A DNA stretch of 64,000 bases. Source: Janthinobacterium agaricidamnosum (GTDB taxonomy: Bacteria; Pseudomonadota; Gammaproteobacteria; Burkholderiales; Burkholderiaceae_D). The notes beneath the pieces were generated by a model, which saw nothing but the letters and a program-made list of their open reading frames with translations, was not told the origin of the DNA and did not search any database. Location: the NCBI RefSeq assembly GCF_003667705.1, contig NZ_CP033019.1, forward strand, positions 5,456,001 through 5,520,000. The letters run 5' to 3'. This document shows, piece by piece, positions 1-8,547 of the stretch (its first letter is position 1; each line of letters begins with the position of its first letter). The translations under genes and the position numbers were made by a program.

Positions 1-550
1 ATTTGAACACCTGGGCGGCCGCTTCCGGGTCCGCATAGATATTGAATTCGGCCGCCGCCGTATGGTTGCCCTGGTCGGTCGAGCCGCCCATCAGGATGAT
101 CTCGACGATTTTCTCGGCGATATCGGGCGCGCGGGACAAGGCCGTGGCTAGGTTCGTCATCGGTGCGATCGCCATGATGGTGATCTGGCCGGGATGCTTG
201 CGCACGGCGGCGATCAGCGCGTCGACGGCGTGGCCCGCAGCGTCACTGGCGGCACCGGGCGGCAGGATGTCGCCCGTGGTCGGCATGCCGCTGTCGCCCA
301 GGATGCGCTGCGCCGTCTCGATGACGCCGGCCAGCGGTTCTTCGCAGCCGCGGTAGATCGGCACCGTCAAGCCGTCATGGGCCTTGATGCGCAAGGCGTT
401 GTCGTAAGTGATGGCGACGGGTGCATTGCCCGCCACCACGCTCACGCCCAGCCACTCGATGTCGGGATTGCTGCCCAAGAGCAGCATCGTCAGCCAGTCG
501 TCGAAACCGGGATCGGTATCGAGCCAGATCTTTTTCAAGGCTTGGGTCAT
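1..550 (-). CDS. Nucleoside hydrolase (inosine/uridine-preferring type), partial
   Basis: The frame opens at an ATG at 550 and runs off the left edge with about 183 residues visible. It starts MTQALKKIWLDTDPGFDD, which carries the DTDPGxDD calcium-binding signature of the IunH/nucleoside hydrolase family near residues 11-18. The segment TIMAIAPMTNLATAL and the following ILMGGS also fit that fold. Such enzymes split nucleosides into base and ribose in the cytoplasm. The start lies 20 bp after the stop of the ABC ATPase gene on the same strand, so the hydrolase looks like the last visible gene of the transporter operon. That context suggests the transporter imports a nucleoside-like compound; this is inference. 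The C-terminus is outside the window, so substrate class cannot be refined. Confidence 0.88.
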   Translation of the reverse strand, partial: MTQALKKIWLDTDPGFDDWLTMLLLGSNPDIEWLGVSVVAGNAPVAITYDNALRIKAHDGLTVPIYRGCEEPLAGVIETAQRILGDSGMPTTGDILPPGAASDAAGHAVDALIAAVRKHPGQITIMAIAPMTNLATALSRAPDIAEKIVEIILMGGSTDQGNHTAAAEFNIYADPEAAAQVFK

Positions 551-570
551 GATGGTCTCAGGTTAAAAAA

Positions 571-1602
571 TCAGGCAGCCAGCCACAGGGCGCTGTCGGA
601 CGGCAGCACGAAACTCACGGCCGTGCCTTCGCGCCAGGCGGCGCCGCCGGCCGCGCAAATGCCCTTGACCTGGCCCAGCGGCGTTTGCAGCAGGTATTCG
701 ACGGTGTCGCCCAGGAAACCGCGCGCCAGCACGGTGCCAGGGTACTGGCCTGCCGCGTCGTCGGCGGCGCAGACGCGCACCTTGTCCGGACGCCAGCCCA
801 GCACCGTGGTGCCGGCAGCGACAGGGGACGTGTACGGCAGGCTGGCGCCGGCGTGGTGCAGCGCGCCGTCGCGGTAGTCGAACAGGTTTTCGAAACCCAT
901 GAAGTTGGCGACGAAGCGCGTGGACGGCGTATTGAAGACGGCTTCCGGCGCGGCCAGCTGCTCGATACGCCCGCCGTTCATGACGACGATACGGTCGGAC
1001 AGGGCCAGCGCTTCTTCCTGGTCGTGCGTCACGTACAGCATGGTGATGCCCAGTTCGCGCTGGATGCGGCGCAGCTCGGCGCGCATCTGCACGCGCAGCT
1101 TGGCGTCCAGGTTCGACAGCGGTTCATCGAGCAGCAGCAGGGCCGGTTCGACGACGATGGCGCGCGCCAGCGCCACGCGCTGCTGCTGGCCGCCCGACAT
1201 CTGCGTCGGCAGGCGCGTTTCAAACCCCGTCAGCCCGACGGCGGCGATCACGGCTTCCACTTTCGTTTTCAGCAGCGCCGGCGCCACCTTGCGCAGGCGC
1301 AGGCCGAAGGCGATGTTGTCGTACACGTTCAGGTGCGGGAACAGCGCGTACGACTGGAAGACCATGCCGATATTGCGCTTGTTCGGCGCCAGCTTGCCGA
1401 TTTCGCGGCCGTCGAGCACGATGCGGCCCGACTGCAGCGGCATCAGGCCGGCAATCGCGCGCATGGTGGTGGTCTTGCCGCAGCCGCTGGGGCCCAGCAG
1501 GGAAATCAGCTCGCCCTGCTCGACGTGCAAGTCCAGGTCTTTCACGGACGTCGTGTTCTTGGCGTAGCCGAGGTTCAGCTTGTGCAGTTCCAGATAACTC
1601 AT
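571..1602 (-). CDS. ABC importer ATP-binding protein (PotA/FbpC-like)
   Basis: This 343-residue ATPase has Walker A GPSGCGKTT near residue 38, the signature SGGQQQRVALARA near 136, Walker B LLLLDEPLSNLDAKL near 155, and the switch His in YVTHDQEEA. The last ~110 residues form a TOBE-like C-terminal domain (GWRPDKVRV), as in spermidine/putrescine, iron and phosphonate importers. It energises the two permeases encoded just upstream; its start is 13 bp after the stop of the second permease gene. The downstream neighbour is a nucleoside hydrolase. The family assignment is firm. The substrate cannot be read from the ATPase. Confidence 0.93.
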   Translation of the reverse strand: MSYLELHKLNLGYAKNTTSVKDLDLHVEQGELISLLGPSGCGKTTTMRAIAGLMPLQSGRIVLDGREIGKLAPNKRNIGMVFQSYALFPHLNVYDNIAFGLRLRKVAPALLKTKVEAVIAAVGLTGFETRLPTQMSGGQQQRVALARAIVVEPALLLLDEPLSNLDAKLRVQMRAELRRIQRELGITMLYVTHDQEEALALSDRIVVMNGGRIEQLAAPEAVFNTPSTRFVANFMGFENLFDYRDGALHHAGASLPYTSPVAAGTTVLGWRPDKVRVCAADDAAGQYPGTVLARGFLGDTVEYLLQTPLGQVKGICAAGGAAWREGTAVSFVLPSDSALWLAA

Positions 1603-1615
1603 CGTGTGTTGCCTC

Positions 1616-2395
1616 TTACATGTATTTAGAAATGCCCAGCACCTTTTCGGTCACCATCACGAAGGCCATGGTGAACAAGACCAGCAAGGTCGACAGGGCA
1701 GCGATCGACGGATCGAAACTGTTTTCCATATGGCCCAGCATCTCGATCGGCAAGGTGCTGATGCCGGGGCCCGTGAGGAACAGCGAGACGGGCACCTGGT
1801 TGAACGAGGTGACGAAGGCGAGGAAGAAGGCGGCGATCACGGCGTTGCGGATATTCGGCAGCACGATCATGAAGAACGCGCGCAGGCGCGACGCGCCCAG
1901 GGTGATGGCCGCATCCTCGATATCCACGCGCAGGTTGACCAGGCTGGCGTACACGACACGCACCGAGTACGGAATCAGCAGCGCGATATGGCCGATCAAG
2001 AGGCCCACGTACACGGGCGCATTGATCGTCAGCACCAGGTGGTGCAGCAAGCCCAAACCGACGAGGATGGCGGGAATGATCAGCGGCGATGTCAGGATTT
2101 GCCGGATGGCGCCGATACCGGGCGGCGGCATGCGCGAAAACGCATACGCGACGGGGATGCCCAGCAACAGCGCGATGACGGTGGCGATCAGGCCGATTTC
2201 CAGGCTGGTCTGGAAGGCGCGGCGGAACTCGGGCGCAGCCCACACTTCGAGGATCCAGCGCAGCGAATACGATTCGGGCGGGAAGGCCAAGGTTTCGCCG
2301 CCGGAAAAGCCGGCCAGCACGACGATGGCGAAGGGTCCCAGCAGGAACAAAAACACCAGCCATAAAACGGCACGTGAAAACAGGCTTTCTTTCAT
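1616..2395 (-). CDS. ABC importer permease 2 (PotC-like)
   Basis: A 259-residue inner-membrane protein with about six hydrophobic segments, starting MKESLFSRAVLWLVFLFLLG. It contains the EAA-type cytoplasmic loop (DIEDAAITLGASRLRAFF, about 160-177) that contacts the ATPase. Its start overlaps the stop of the other permease gene by 4 bp in an ATGA arrangement, implying translational coupling. It pairs with the upstream PotB-like permease to form the channel. Similar permeases serve polyamine, iron and 2-aminoethylphosphonate importers, so the sequence alone does not settle substrate. Confidence 0.92.
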   Translation of the reverse strand: MKESLFSRAVLWLVFLFLLGPFAIVVLAGFSGGETLAFPPESYSLRWILEVWAAPEFRRAFQTSLEIGLIATVIALLLGIPVAYAFSRMPPPGIGAIRQILTSPLIIPAILVGLGLLHHLVLTINAPVYVGLLIGHIALLIPYSVRVVYASLVNLRVDIEDAAITLGASRLRAFFMIVLPNIRNAVIAAFFLAFVTSFNQVPVSLFLTGPGISTLPIEMLGHMENSFDPSIAALSTLLVLFTMAFVMVTEKVLGISKYM

Positions 2396-3231
2396 ACGGA
2401 ACTCCGGCTCGAGGAAATACGTTTAAGGCCGGCATTCACCAGCAGGGTCATGCAGACGAGGATGACGGCGATCACATTCGCGGCGCCGAAATCGCTCTCC
2501 ACGCTGACCTTCTGGTACAGCAGCGTTTCCAGCATCAGCACCTTGGTGCCGCCCAAGAGGGCCGGCGTCACGTAGGCCGTCACGCAGCCCGTAAACACCA
2601 GGGTGCCGCCGACCACCAGGCCTTCCTGCGTCAGCGGCAGGGTGACCTTGCAGAATACTTGCCATGGATTCGCGCCCAAAGTCGCCGCGGCCGGTTCCAC
2701 GTCGCGCGGCAGGTTTTCCAGCGCGCCCGCCAGCGACATCAGCATCAAGGGCAGCAGCAATTGCAGCAAGCCGACAAAGACGGCGAACTCGCTGAACAGC
2801 AAACGCAGCGGCTCGTCCGTGAAACCCATGTTGACGAGCGCCGCGTTGAGGGCGCCATTACGGCCCAGCAGCACGATCCACGCATAGGTACGCGCGATCG
2901 GCGAGACCATCAGCGGCAGAATCATCATGCCGACCACCAGCCCGCGCCACTTCGGCGACACGCGCGCCACGGCCTGCGCGGCCGGATAGCCGAGGATGAT
3001 GGAAGCGAGCGTCACCAGCGCGGCGATGCGCAGGGTGCGCCAGAAGATGGTGCGGTTGAACTCTTGCGAGAAGAATGCAACGAAGCGCTCAACACCCCAC
3101 TGCATGCCGTCGCCGACGCGGAAGGCGTCGATCAGCAAGGCCAGCACGGGCAGCAGGAAGCAGACGACGATAAAGATCAGCGCCGGCAGGACCAGCAGCA
3201 GTCCCAAGCGCTTTTTTGGATCAGCAAACAT
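2392..3231 (-). CDS. ABC importer permease 1 (PotB-like)
   Basis: A 279-residue permease, starting MFADPKKRLGLLLVLPALIF, with six predicted membrane segments and an EAA loop (DVEPAAATLGANPWQVF, about 180-196). The start is supported by GGAG 8 bp upstream of the ATG. It lies 21 bp after the substrate-binding protein gene and overlaps the second permease gene by 4 bp. It is the first of the two channel subunits of this importer. Confidence 0.92.
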   Translation of the reverse strand: MFADPKKRLGLLLVLPALIFIVVCFLLPVLALLIDAFRVGDGMQWGVERFVAFFSQEFNRTIFWRTLRIAALVTLASIILGYPAAQAVARVSPKWRGLVVGMMILPLMVSPIARTYAWIVLLGRNGALNAALVNMGFTDEPLRLLFSEFAVFVGLLQLLLPLMLMSLAGALENLPRDVEPAAATLGANPWQVFCKVTLPLTQEGLVVGGTLVFTGCVTAYVTPALLGGTKVLMLETLLYQKVSVESDFGAANVIAVILVCMTLLVNAGLKRISSSRSSV

Positions 3232-3252
3232 GGTGTTTTCTCCTCGTCACCA

Positions 3253-4275
3253 CTATTTGCTCATGGCCTTGTTCCACTGCGTCATCCAGTTGCTGCGCTG
3301 TTTGATGATGGTTTCCGGCTTGACGAACTTCAGCGAGCTGATTTGATCGGCGCCATAGGTATTGAATTGCGCGGCCGCCACCGACAGGCGCACGTCCTTG
3401 TTGACGGGCGAGTCGACCAGGTTGGTCGCCAGCTGCGTCTGCACTTCCTTGGACAGCCAGAAATCCATCAGCTGGTAGGCCAGGTCCGCATTCTTTGACC
3501 CGGCAACGATGCCCATCACGTTCATGCCGGCCGCCTGGCCTTCGGCCGGGATGCTCCATTTCAGGGGCAGGCCCGTCTTGAGCATTTGCGACCAGGTAAA
3601 GCGCGCCACGGGCGCGGCCCAGATTTCATCCTGCGCAAACAGGGCGGCCAGCTGCGCGCTGTTTTTCGAGAACGTGACGACGTTGCCCTTCATGCCGACG
3701 ATCTTGGCAAAGCCCGTGGCGTAGTCATCCGTCTTGCCGCCCCAGGCCGCATCAGCCATGCGCAGCATCAAGGGACCCTGCGTGGTGCTCACGTCGGGGA
3801 AGGCCACGCGGCCCTTCAGTTCGGGGCGCCACAGGTCCTTCCAGGACGTCAGCGGGGCAACCTTGTCGCTGCGGTACACCAGGCCGACCGAATACAGGGT
3901 GTAGCCGACGGCAAAGTTGCCGCCGATAGGGTTTTTCGCCACGTCGTACAGGGCTTTGTAATTGCTCAGCTTGGAATAATCCATGGGCTGGATCACGCCC
4001 TTTTGCGCCGCTTCCAGCATGCCGGAATCGGACAGCAGCACCAGGTCGATCACCGGGTTCTTGGCGTGCACCACCAGCTTGGCGATGCGATCCGCATTAT
4101 TCCCCGTTTCCACCTTGATATCGCAACCGCATTTGGCCTTGAACGGCTCGTACACATACTTCATGAACAAGGGCTGGGCAATCGGATAGGCCGAAATGAC
4201 CAGCTCGCGTTTTTCCGCGTGGGCGGCGTTGGCCAGCAAGCCTAGGCTCAACGCCAACATGAGGTGCTTTTTCAA
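3253..4275 (-). CDS. Periplasmic substrate-binding protein of ABC importer (PotD-like)
   Basis: A 340-residue exported protein. The first ~20 residues (MKKHLMLALSLGLLANAAHA) form a signal peptide with an AHA cleavage site. The mature part resembles class-2 extracellular solute-binding proteins of the spermidine/putrescine/iron type (LVISAYP, YSVGLVYRSDKV). The chosen start is a TTG at 4275 because AAGGAAG sits four bases before it; an ATG at 4260 is the alternative but would shorten the signal peptide. It is the first transporter gene after the porin gene, with a 57-bp gap. Two Cys in KCGCD near residue 50 could form a disulphide or bind metal. Ligand unknown; a nucleoside is suggested only by the hydrolase at the operon end. 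Confidence 0.88.
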   Translation of the reverse strand: MKKHLMLALSLGLLANAAHAEKRELVISAYPIAQPLFMKYVYEPFKAKCGCDIKVETGNNADRIAKLVVHAKNPVIDLVLLSDSGMLEAAQKGVIQPMDYSKLSNYKALYDVAKNPIGGNFAVGYTLYSVGLVYRSDKVAPLTSWKDLWRPELKGRVAFPDVSTTQGPLMLRMADAAWGGKTDDYATGFAKIVGMKGNVVTFSKNSAQLAALFAQDEIWAAPVARFTWSQMLKTGLPLKWSIPAEGQAAGMNVMGIVAGSKNADLAYQLMDFWLSKEVQTQLATNLVDSPVNKDVRLSVAAAQFNTYGADQISSLKFVKPETIIKQRSNWMTQWNKAMSK

Positions 4276-4332
4276 GATGCTTCCTTTCAGGGGACGGCGC
4301 TGCGGGACAGCGCCTGTAAAGATGAATCAGAA

Positions 4333-5448
4333 TCAGAAATAATGTCGCATGCCAACGATCAGCACGCTTTGCGTCTTGCCGCCCGAGGCGCCGAAGCCGA
4401 ACACGCGGGCGAACGTCGCATCGCCGGCCGCTTTCTGGTAGCTCCAGGTGATGGCGACATCGGTGCGCTTGGACAGGAAGTAATCGGCCTGGAAGTTAAC
4501 CTGGTGCCATTTCGGCGTCTTGTTGATCACGTCATATTTACCAGTCGTATAGAAATACGACGCGCCCAGGTTCAACGCTTCCGTCAGCTTGTGGTTCACG
4601 TTCAAGTCCACGTTCTGCAGGGTCAGATTGCTTTGATCCAGGTAGTGGTAGCGCACATTGGTGTACAAGGCGCCAAACTTGGTCTTGCCCACATTATAAA
4701 AGCCTCCCGTGCCGGCGATGGCCTGGCTGTCCACGCCGGCGCCCTTGACGGCGCTCTTGTTAAAGATCAACAGGGAACTGGCATAATCATTGCCGATGGC
4801 GCCATTCGGCGCATCGGGGCTGTTCGGGCGATCCATCTTGGTGTAGGCGACGGCCCAGCTGAAGGCATCGACCTTGTAGCCGGCGCCCATGCTGTAGACG
4901 CGATTGCGGTTCGAATCTTCCGGGTTCTCGCTGAAACCATACAAGCCCGTGAACGACAGGTTGCTGATATTCGGGCTGACATACTTGACGGCGTTTTGCA
5001 CGCGCAGGTTGTTGTAGCCATTGTCGTTGTCGCCGATGTGCACGCCGTTACTGGCGATGACCACGGGACCCAACAGATCCTTGACGGCTTCGTACTGGCG
5101 GCCCAGGGTCAAGGTGCCCTTGTCGTTGCTGGACAAACCCACATACGACTGGCGGCCGAACAGGCGGCCGCTTTGCGAGGCCGTGCCCGTCATCACGTTA
5201 AAACCGTTTTCCAGTACGAAGATCGCCTTGGTGCCGTCGCCCAGGTCTTCCTGGCCGCGGAAACCGATGCGGGGATTCTGATTCGTGCCGCTCAGCGCAT
5301 GCGTGCGGCTGCCTTTGCCCTCATCCGACACATACCCGATACCGGCCGACAGCAGTCCATACACTTGCACGCTGCTTTGCGCCTGCGCCGCACCCTGCGC
5401 CGCCAGCAAGCCACCCACTACCATCGTTCCCGTCATCCATTTGTTCAT
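4333..5448 (-). CDS. General porin (betaproteobacterial trimeric type)
   Basis: Start is set at the ATG at 5448, giving 371 residues, because AGGGTGG lies five bases upstream; a GTG three codons earlier is possible. A signal peptide MNKWMTGTMVVGGLLAAQG ends near AQAQ. The mature protein begins SSVQVYGLLSAGIGYV, the usual first strand of Burkholderia/Neisseria-type porins, and ends in RHYF with the C-terminal aromatic residue used for outer-membrane insertion. It precedes the ABC importer on the same strand and lies divergent from a LysR regulator, so it probably brings the same substrate across the outer membrane. That role is inferred from context. Confidence 0.9.
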   Translation of the reverse strand: MNKWMTGTMVVGGLLAAQGAAQAQSSVQVYGLLSAGIGYVSDEGKGSRTHALSGTNQNPRIGFRGQEDLGDGTKAIFVLENGFNVMTGTASQSGRLFGRQSYVGLSSNDKGTLTLGRQYEAVKDLLGPVVIASNGVHIGDNDNGYNNLRVQNAVKYVSPNISNLSFTGLYGFSENPEDSNRNRVYSMGAGYKVDAFSWAVAYTKMDRPNSPDAPNGAIGNDYASSLLIFNKSAVKGAGVDSQAIAGTGGFYNVGKTKFGALYTNVRYHYLDQSNLTLQNVDLNVNHKLTEALNLGASYFYTTGKYDVINKTPKWHQVNFQADYFLSKRTDVAITWSYQKAAGDATFARVFGFGASGGKTQSVLIVGMRHYF

Positions 5449-5501
5449 CGCCGCCACCCTAAAAAGAATAAACCCTGAGTTTTTTTGGAATTATTTTATT
5501 G

Positions 5502-5516
5502 ATGCATCCCTTGCAT
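5502..5516. promoter_or_regulatory. Candidate LysR-type operator (T-N11-A palindrome)
   Basis: ATGCATCCCTTGCAT is a 15-bp inverted repeat (ATGCA-N5-TGCAT) that contains the T-N11-A pattern typical of LysR-family binding sites. It sits 54 bp upstream of the porin ATG, in the 227-bp region shared with the divergent LysR gene. Function is predicted, not shown. Confidence 0.45.
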
Positions 5517-5675
5517 GGCGCGCCGCCGTACGTGCCGGCACCGCATTCCAGGCGCTTCTCCCGAATATTGTTGCTTTCAAGACAAGTAAGGACCAGTCCA
5601 GAATATGGTAAATTGCGGGATAAGAAAATTTGTTTATTTTTATAAATCCATTACTTTTTCTAATAAGCAACGCCC

Positions 5676-6593
5676 ATGCATGAACTGAGCAAGAAAATTT
5701 CATTACGACATTTACAAGCGTTTTCCACCCTAGCCCGGGTAAACAGCTTCAGCAAGGCTGCACAGGAATTGTGCGTGACCCAGCCGGCCCTCAGCGCGTC
5801 GATCAAGCTGCTGGAAAATCAGCTGGGAAAAAAGTTGTTTAACCGCACAACCCACCAGTTGGAATTGACGCGCGAAGGCAAGCTGGCGCTCGAATACGCC
5901 ACGCATTTATTGAATACGGCCAGCAACACCTTTGCCGATATCCAGCGCGCCATCGGCAGCGGCCGGCACCGCATCCGCATCGGCGCGATTCCCTCTGCCA
6001 TGGCGATGACGGCCGTCGTGGTGGCGCGCTACTGCGAGCAGCATGGCGATGAGGTGGAAATCGTCCTGTCGGACATGCCCAACGATGGCTTGCTGCACGC
6101 GCTGCATTCGGGCCAGCTGGACTTTTGCGTGGGCATCGAGGTGCCCGGTTCCGTGTCGCTGGAAAGCGTGGGCCTGTTCGAAGACGAGCTGGTCTTGGTG
6201 ACGGCGGGACGCCATGCGCTGGCGCCGCTGAAGGAAGTGCGCTGGGAGCAGCTGGCGGGCCAGGAAATCGTCGTGTTTACCAAGGGCAGCATCTGGGAGT
6301 TCGCTTCCAGCGCCCTGCGCCAGCATGGCTTGAGCCCGTCGAGCCTGTACCAGATGATCCACAGCGAATCGCTGTATGGCGTGGTGCGCGCGGGCATCGC
6401 CGTGGGCATCATGCCCAGCCTGTACACGACCTTCCTCAACGACGAGGACCTGCATGTGGCACCGCTGCGCCAGCCCACGTGCAAGCGCAAGATCGCCCTG
6501 ATGCGGCGCAATGAAATCAGCCGCAACCACCATGTGGACGACTGTTTTTCAGCGTTGCGCCAGGATTTGCAGCAGGTCGACCAGTGGTTTTAA
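5676..6593 (+). CDS. LysR-family transcriptional regulator
   Basis: A 305-residue regulator. Residues ~8-67 hold the winged helix-turn-helix (LRHLQAFSTLARVNSFSKAA, then TQPALSASIKLLENQLG). The rest is a periplasmic-binding-protein-like effector domain starting near residue 95 (IRIGAIPSAMAMTAVV). It is divergent from the porin/ABC/nucleoside hydrolase genes and separated from them by 227 bp, so it is the obvious candidate regulator of that unit, with the T-N11-A palindrome as a likely site. Its 3' end meets rsmA tail to tail with only 8 bp between. The effector is unknown. Confidence 0.93.
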   Translation: MHELSKKISLRHLQAFSTLARVNSFSKAAQELCVTQPALSASIKLLENQLGKKLFNRTTHQLELTREGKLALEYATHLLNTASNTFADIQRAIGSGRHRIRIGAIPSAMAMTAVVVARYCEQHGDEVEIVLSDMPNDGLLHALHSGQLDFCVGIEVPGSVSLESVGLFEDELVLVTAGRHALAPLKEVRWEQLAGQEIVVFTKGSIWEFASSALRQHGLSPSSLYQMIHSESLYGVVRAGIAVGIMPSLYTTFLNDEDLHVAPLRQPTCKRKIALMRRNEISRNHHVDDCFSALRQDLQQVDQWF

Positions 6594-6601
6594 GTTAAAA
6601 C
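6587..6601. other. Perfect palindrome between convergent genes
   Basis: GTTTTAAGTTAAAAC is a 15-bp perfect palindrome (7-bp arms, one-base centre) spanning the LysR stop codon and ending one base before the rsmA stop codon. It may act as a small bidirectional terminator, but the stem is AT-rich and weak. Confidence 0.35.
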
Positions 6602-7381
6602 TCAAGCAGGCGCCTTCAGCAGATTCGCCAAGGCAACATACTGCTCCAGCCCCACGGTTTCCGGACGCAGGGTCGGGTCGATGCCGGCCGCCTTGATCTG
6701 CTCTTCCGTAAACATCCCGGCCAGGCAATTGCGGATCACCTTGCGGCGTTGCGAAAACGCCTTCATGACCACGGCTTCCAGCGTGGCCTGGTCGCACGCG
6801 AGGCGCTCGGCCACGGGAATCATGCGCACGATGGCCGACTCCACTTTCGGCGGCGGATCGAAGGCCGTCGGCGGCACGATGAACAGCAGCGACATCTTGT
6901 AGCGCCATTGCAGCATCACGGACAGGCGGCCATACGCCTTGCTGCCCGGTTCGGCTACCATGCGTTCGACCACTTCCTTTTGCAGCATGAAATGCTGGTC
7001 CTGCACCAGCGGCGCGAAGTCCGCCAGGTGGAACAGCAGCGGGCTGGAAATGTTATATGGCAAGTTGCCCACGATGCGCAGCTTCTGGCCGGCCGGCACG
7101 GGGATTTGCGCGAAATCGAATTTCAGCGCGTCGCCCGAGTGGATCGTCAGCTTGGCCGGATTAAACGTTTTTTCCAGACGCACGATCAGGTCGCGGTCCA
7201 GTTCCACCACGTGCATCTGTTTCAAATGGCGCAGCAGCTGCTCCGTCATGGCGCCCAGGCCGGGGCCGATCTCGACCATGGCATCGTCCGGCTGCGGCGC
7301 GATGGCGGCCGTGATGTCGTCGAGGACGAAGCGGTCATGCAGGAAGTTCTGGCCAAAGCGTTTGCGGGCAACGTGTTTCAT
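6602..7381 (-). CDS. rsmA: 16S rRNA (adenine1518/1519-N6)-dimethyltransferase
   Basis: The 259-residue protein matches RsmA/KsgA throughout. The N-terminal [10 protein letters not shown] is the family hallmark. The SAM site reads [15 protein letters not shown] (about 36-50), the acidic end of strand 2 is VVELDRD, and the catalytic motif is [11 protein letters not shown] (about 105). It dimethylates two adjacent adenines in helix 45 of 16S rRNA late in 30S assembly. It is the last gene of the minus-strand lptD-surA-pdxA-rsmA series, an order also seen in many proteobacteria. A REP-like repeat separates it from pdxA. Confidence 0.97.
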   Translation of the reverse strand: MKHVARKRFGQNFLHDRFVLDDITAAIAPQPDDAMVEIGPGLGAMTEQLLRHLKQMHVVELDRDLIVRLEKTFNPAKLTIHSGDALKFDFAQIPVPAGQKLRIVGNLPYNISSPLLFHLADFAPLVQDQHFMLQKEVVERMVAEPGSKAYGRLSVMLQWRYKMSLLFIVPPTAFDPPPKVESAIVRMIPVAERLACDQATLEAVVMKAFSQRRKVIRNCLAGMFTEEQIKAAGIDPTLRPETVGLEQYVALANLLKAPA

Positions 7382-7443
7382 AATGTGTTTTCTATCAATG
7401 CGGTAAAGCCGGCACAGGCCGGCGGGATCGTTGAGCAGGCAGC

Positions 7444-7478
7444 GTCGGGTTACGTCTTGCGGCTAACCCGACCTACGC
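7444..7478 (-). repeat. REP-like palindrome abutting the pdxA stop codon
   Basis: On the minus strand it reads GCGTAGGTCGGGTTA, a short loop, then TAACCCGAC. The arms GTCGGGTTA/TAACCCGAC are perfect 9-mers at 7444-7452 and 7464-7472. The GCGTAGGTCGG head is shared with the pair at 17752-17863. The TAG inside that head is the pdxA stop codon, so the repeat edge forms the gene end. Confidence 0.75.
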
Positions 7479-8528
7479 TCTGGTCGGGGTGCTGGCGCGC
7501 AGCATGTCGAGCGCCGTTTGCAGGGCTTGCTCCATGCTGTGGCAATCGGCCAGGCCCAGCCCTTGCGCGGCCAGGTCCAGTGCCGTGCCATGGTCGACCG
7601 AGGTGCGGATCAGCGGCAAGCCCAGGGTGATATTGATGCCGCGCCCGAAGGTCGCGTATTTCAGCACCGGCAAACCCTGGTCGTGGTACATGGCCAGCAC
7701 GCAGTCGGCGTCCGCCAGATATTTTTGCTGGAACAAGGTGTCGGCCGGGTACGGTCCGCGCGCATCGATGCCGCGCGCTTGCGCCGCGGCAATCGCCGGG
7801 GTGATGACATCGATTTCCTCGCGTCCCAGATACCCGCCCTCGCCCGCGTGCGGGTTCAGGCCGGTGACGAGGATACGCGGCGCGGCGATGCCGAATTTCT
7901 GTTGCAAATCAAGCTGAATGATATCCAGCGTGACGGCCAGGCTGTCCATCGTGATGGCAGCGGACACGTCCTTCAATGGCAAATGCGTGGTGGCCAGCGC
8001 CACGCGCAGGGTCGGCTCGCCGTGGCCCGGTTCGCCGGCCAGCATCATCACCACTTGCGGCGTGCCGGTTTTTTCTGCCAGGTATTCCGTATGGCCGGAA
8101 AAGGCCACGCCCGCGTCGTTGATCGTGCTCTTTTGCAAGGGGGCCGTGACCATGGCGCCAAACCAGCCCGCCTGGACACCCTCCACGGCCGCGTCCAGGG
8201 TAGCGAGCACGGAACGCCCGTTTTCCTTGTCCAGCACGCCAGGAATGACATTGTTCACAGTGGGAATATCGATCACGGCCAAGCGGCCGGGACCGAACTG
8301 GGGCAAGCCGCTGTTGCGCACGGCTTGCAGCGACAGCGCCGCCAGGCGGATCTCCGGATCGATCAGGCTGGCCGTCAGCGCCAGGAAGGCGGCGTCGCCC
8401 AGCAGGATGCAGTTGACTTCATTGCGCATGGCCCAGGCGGCGCGTATCGAGATTTCCGGACCGACACCGGCCGGTTCGCCACAGGTAATGGCGATGGCCG
8501 GACGGCGTGCAACAGGCAAGTTACTCAT
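7473..8528 (-). CDS. pdxA: 4-hydroxythreonine-4-phosphate dehydrogenase
   Basis: 351 residues from the ATG at 8528 (a TTG two codons upstream is less likely). The N-terminus [18 protein letters not shown] is the PdxA signature. Metal-ligand regions are visible as [12 protein letters not shown] and [11 protein letters not shown]. The enzyme oxidises 4-phosphohydroxy-threonine in the DXP-dependent pyridoxal phosphate pathway. It lies 19 bp after the surA stop and upstream of rsmA. Its TAG stop and last Ala codon fall in the conserved head of a REP-like repeat. Confidence 0.96.
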   Translation of the reverse strand: MSNLPVARRPAIAITCGEPAGVGPEISIRAAWAMRNEVNCILLGDAAFLALTASLIDPEIRLAALSLQAVRNSGLPQFGPGRLAVIDIPTVNNVIPGVLDKENGRSVLATLDAAVEGVQAGWFGAMVTAPLQKSTINDAGVAFSGHTEYLAEKTGTPQVVMMLAGEPGHGEPTLRVALATTHLPLKDVSAAITMDSLAVTLDIIQLDLQQKFGIAAPRILVTGLNPHAGEGGYLGREEIDVITPAIAAAQARGIDARGPYPADTLFQQKYLADADCVLAMYHDQGLPVLKYATFGRGINITLGLPLIRTSVDHGTALDLAAQGLGLADCHSMEQALQTALDMLRASTPTRA

Positions 8529-8547
8529 GCGCAATCAGTCAGCAGCA

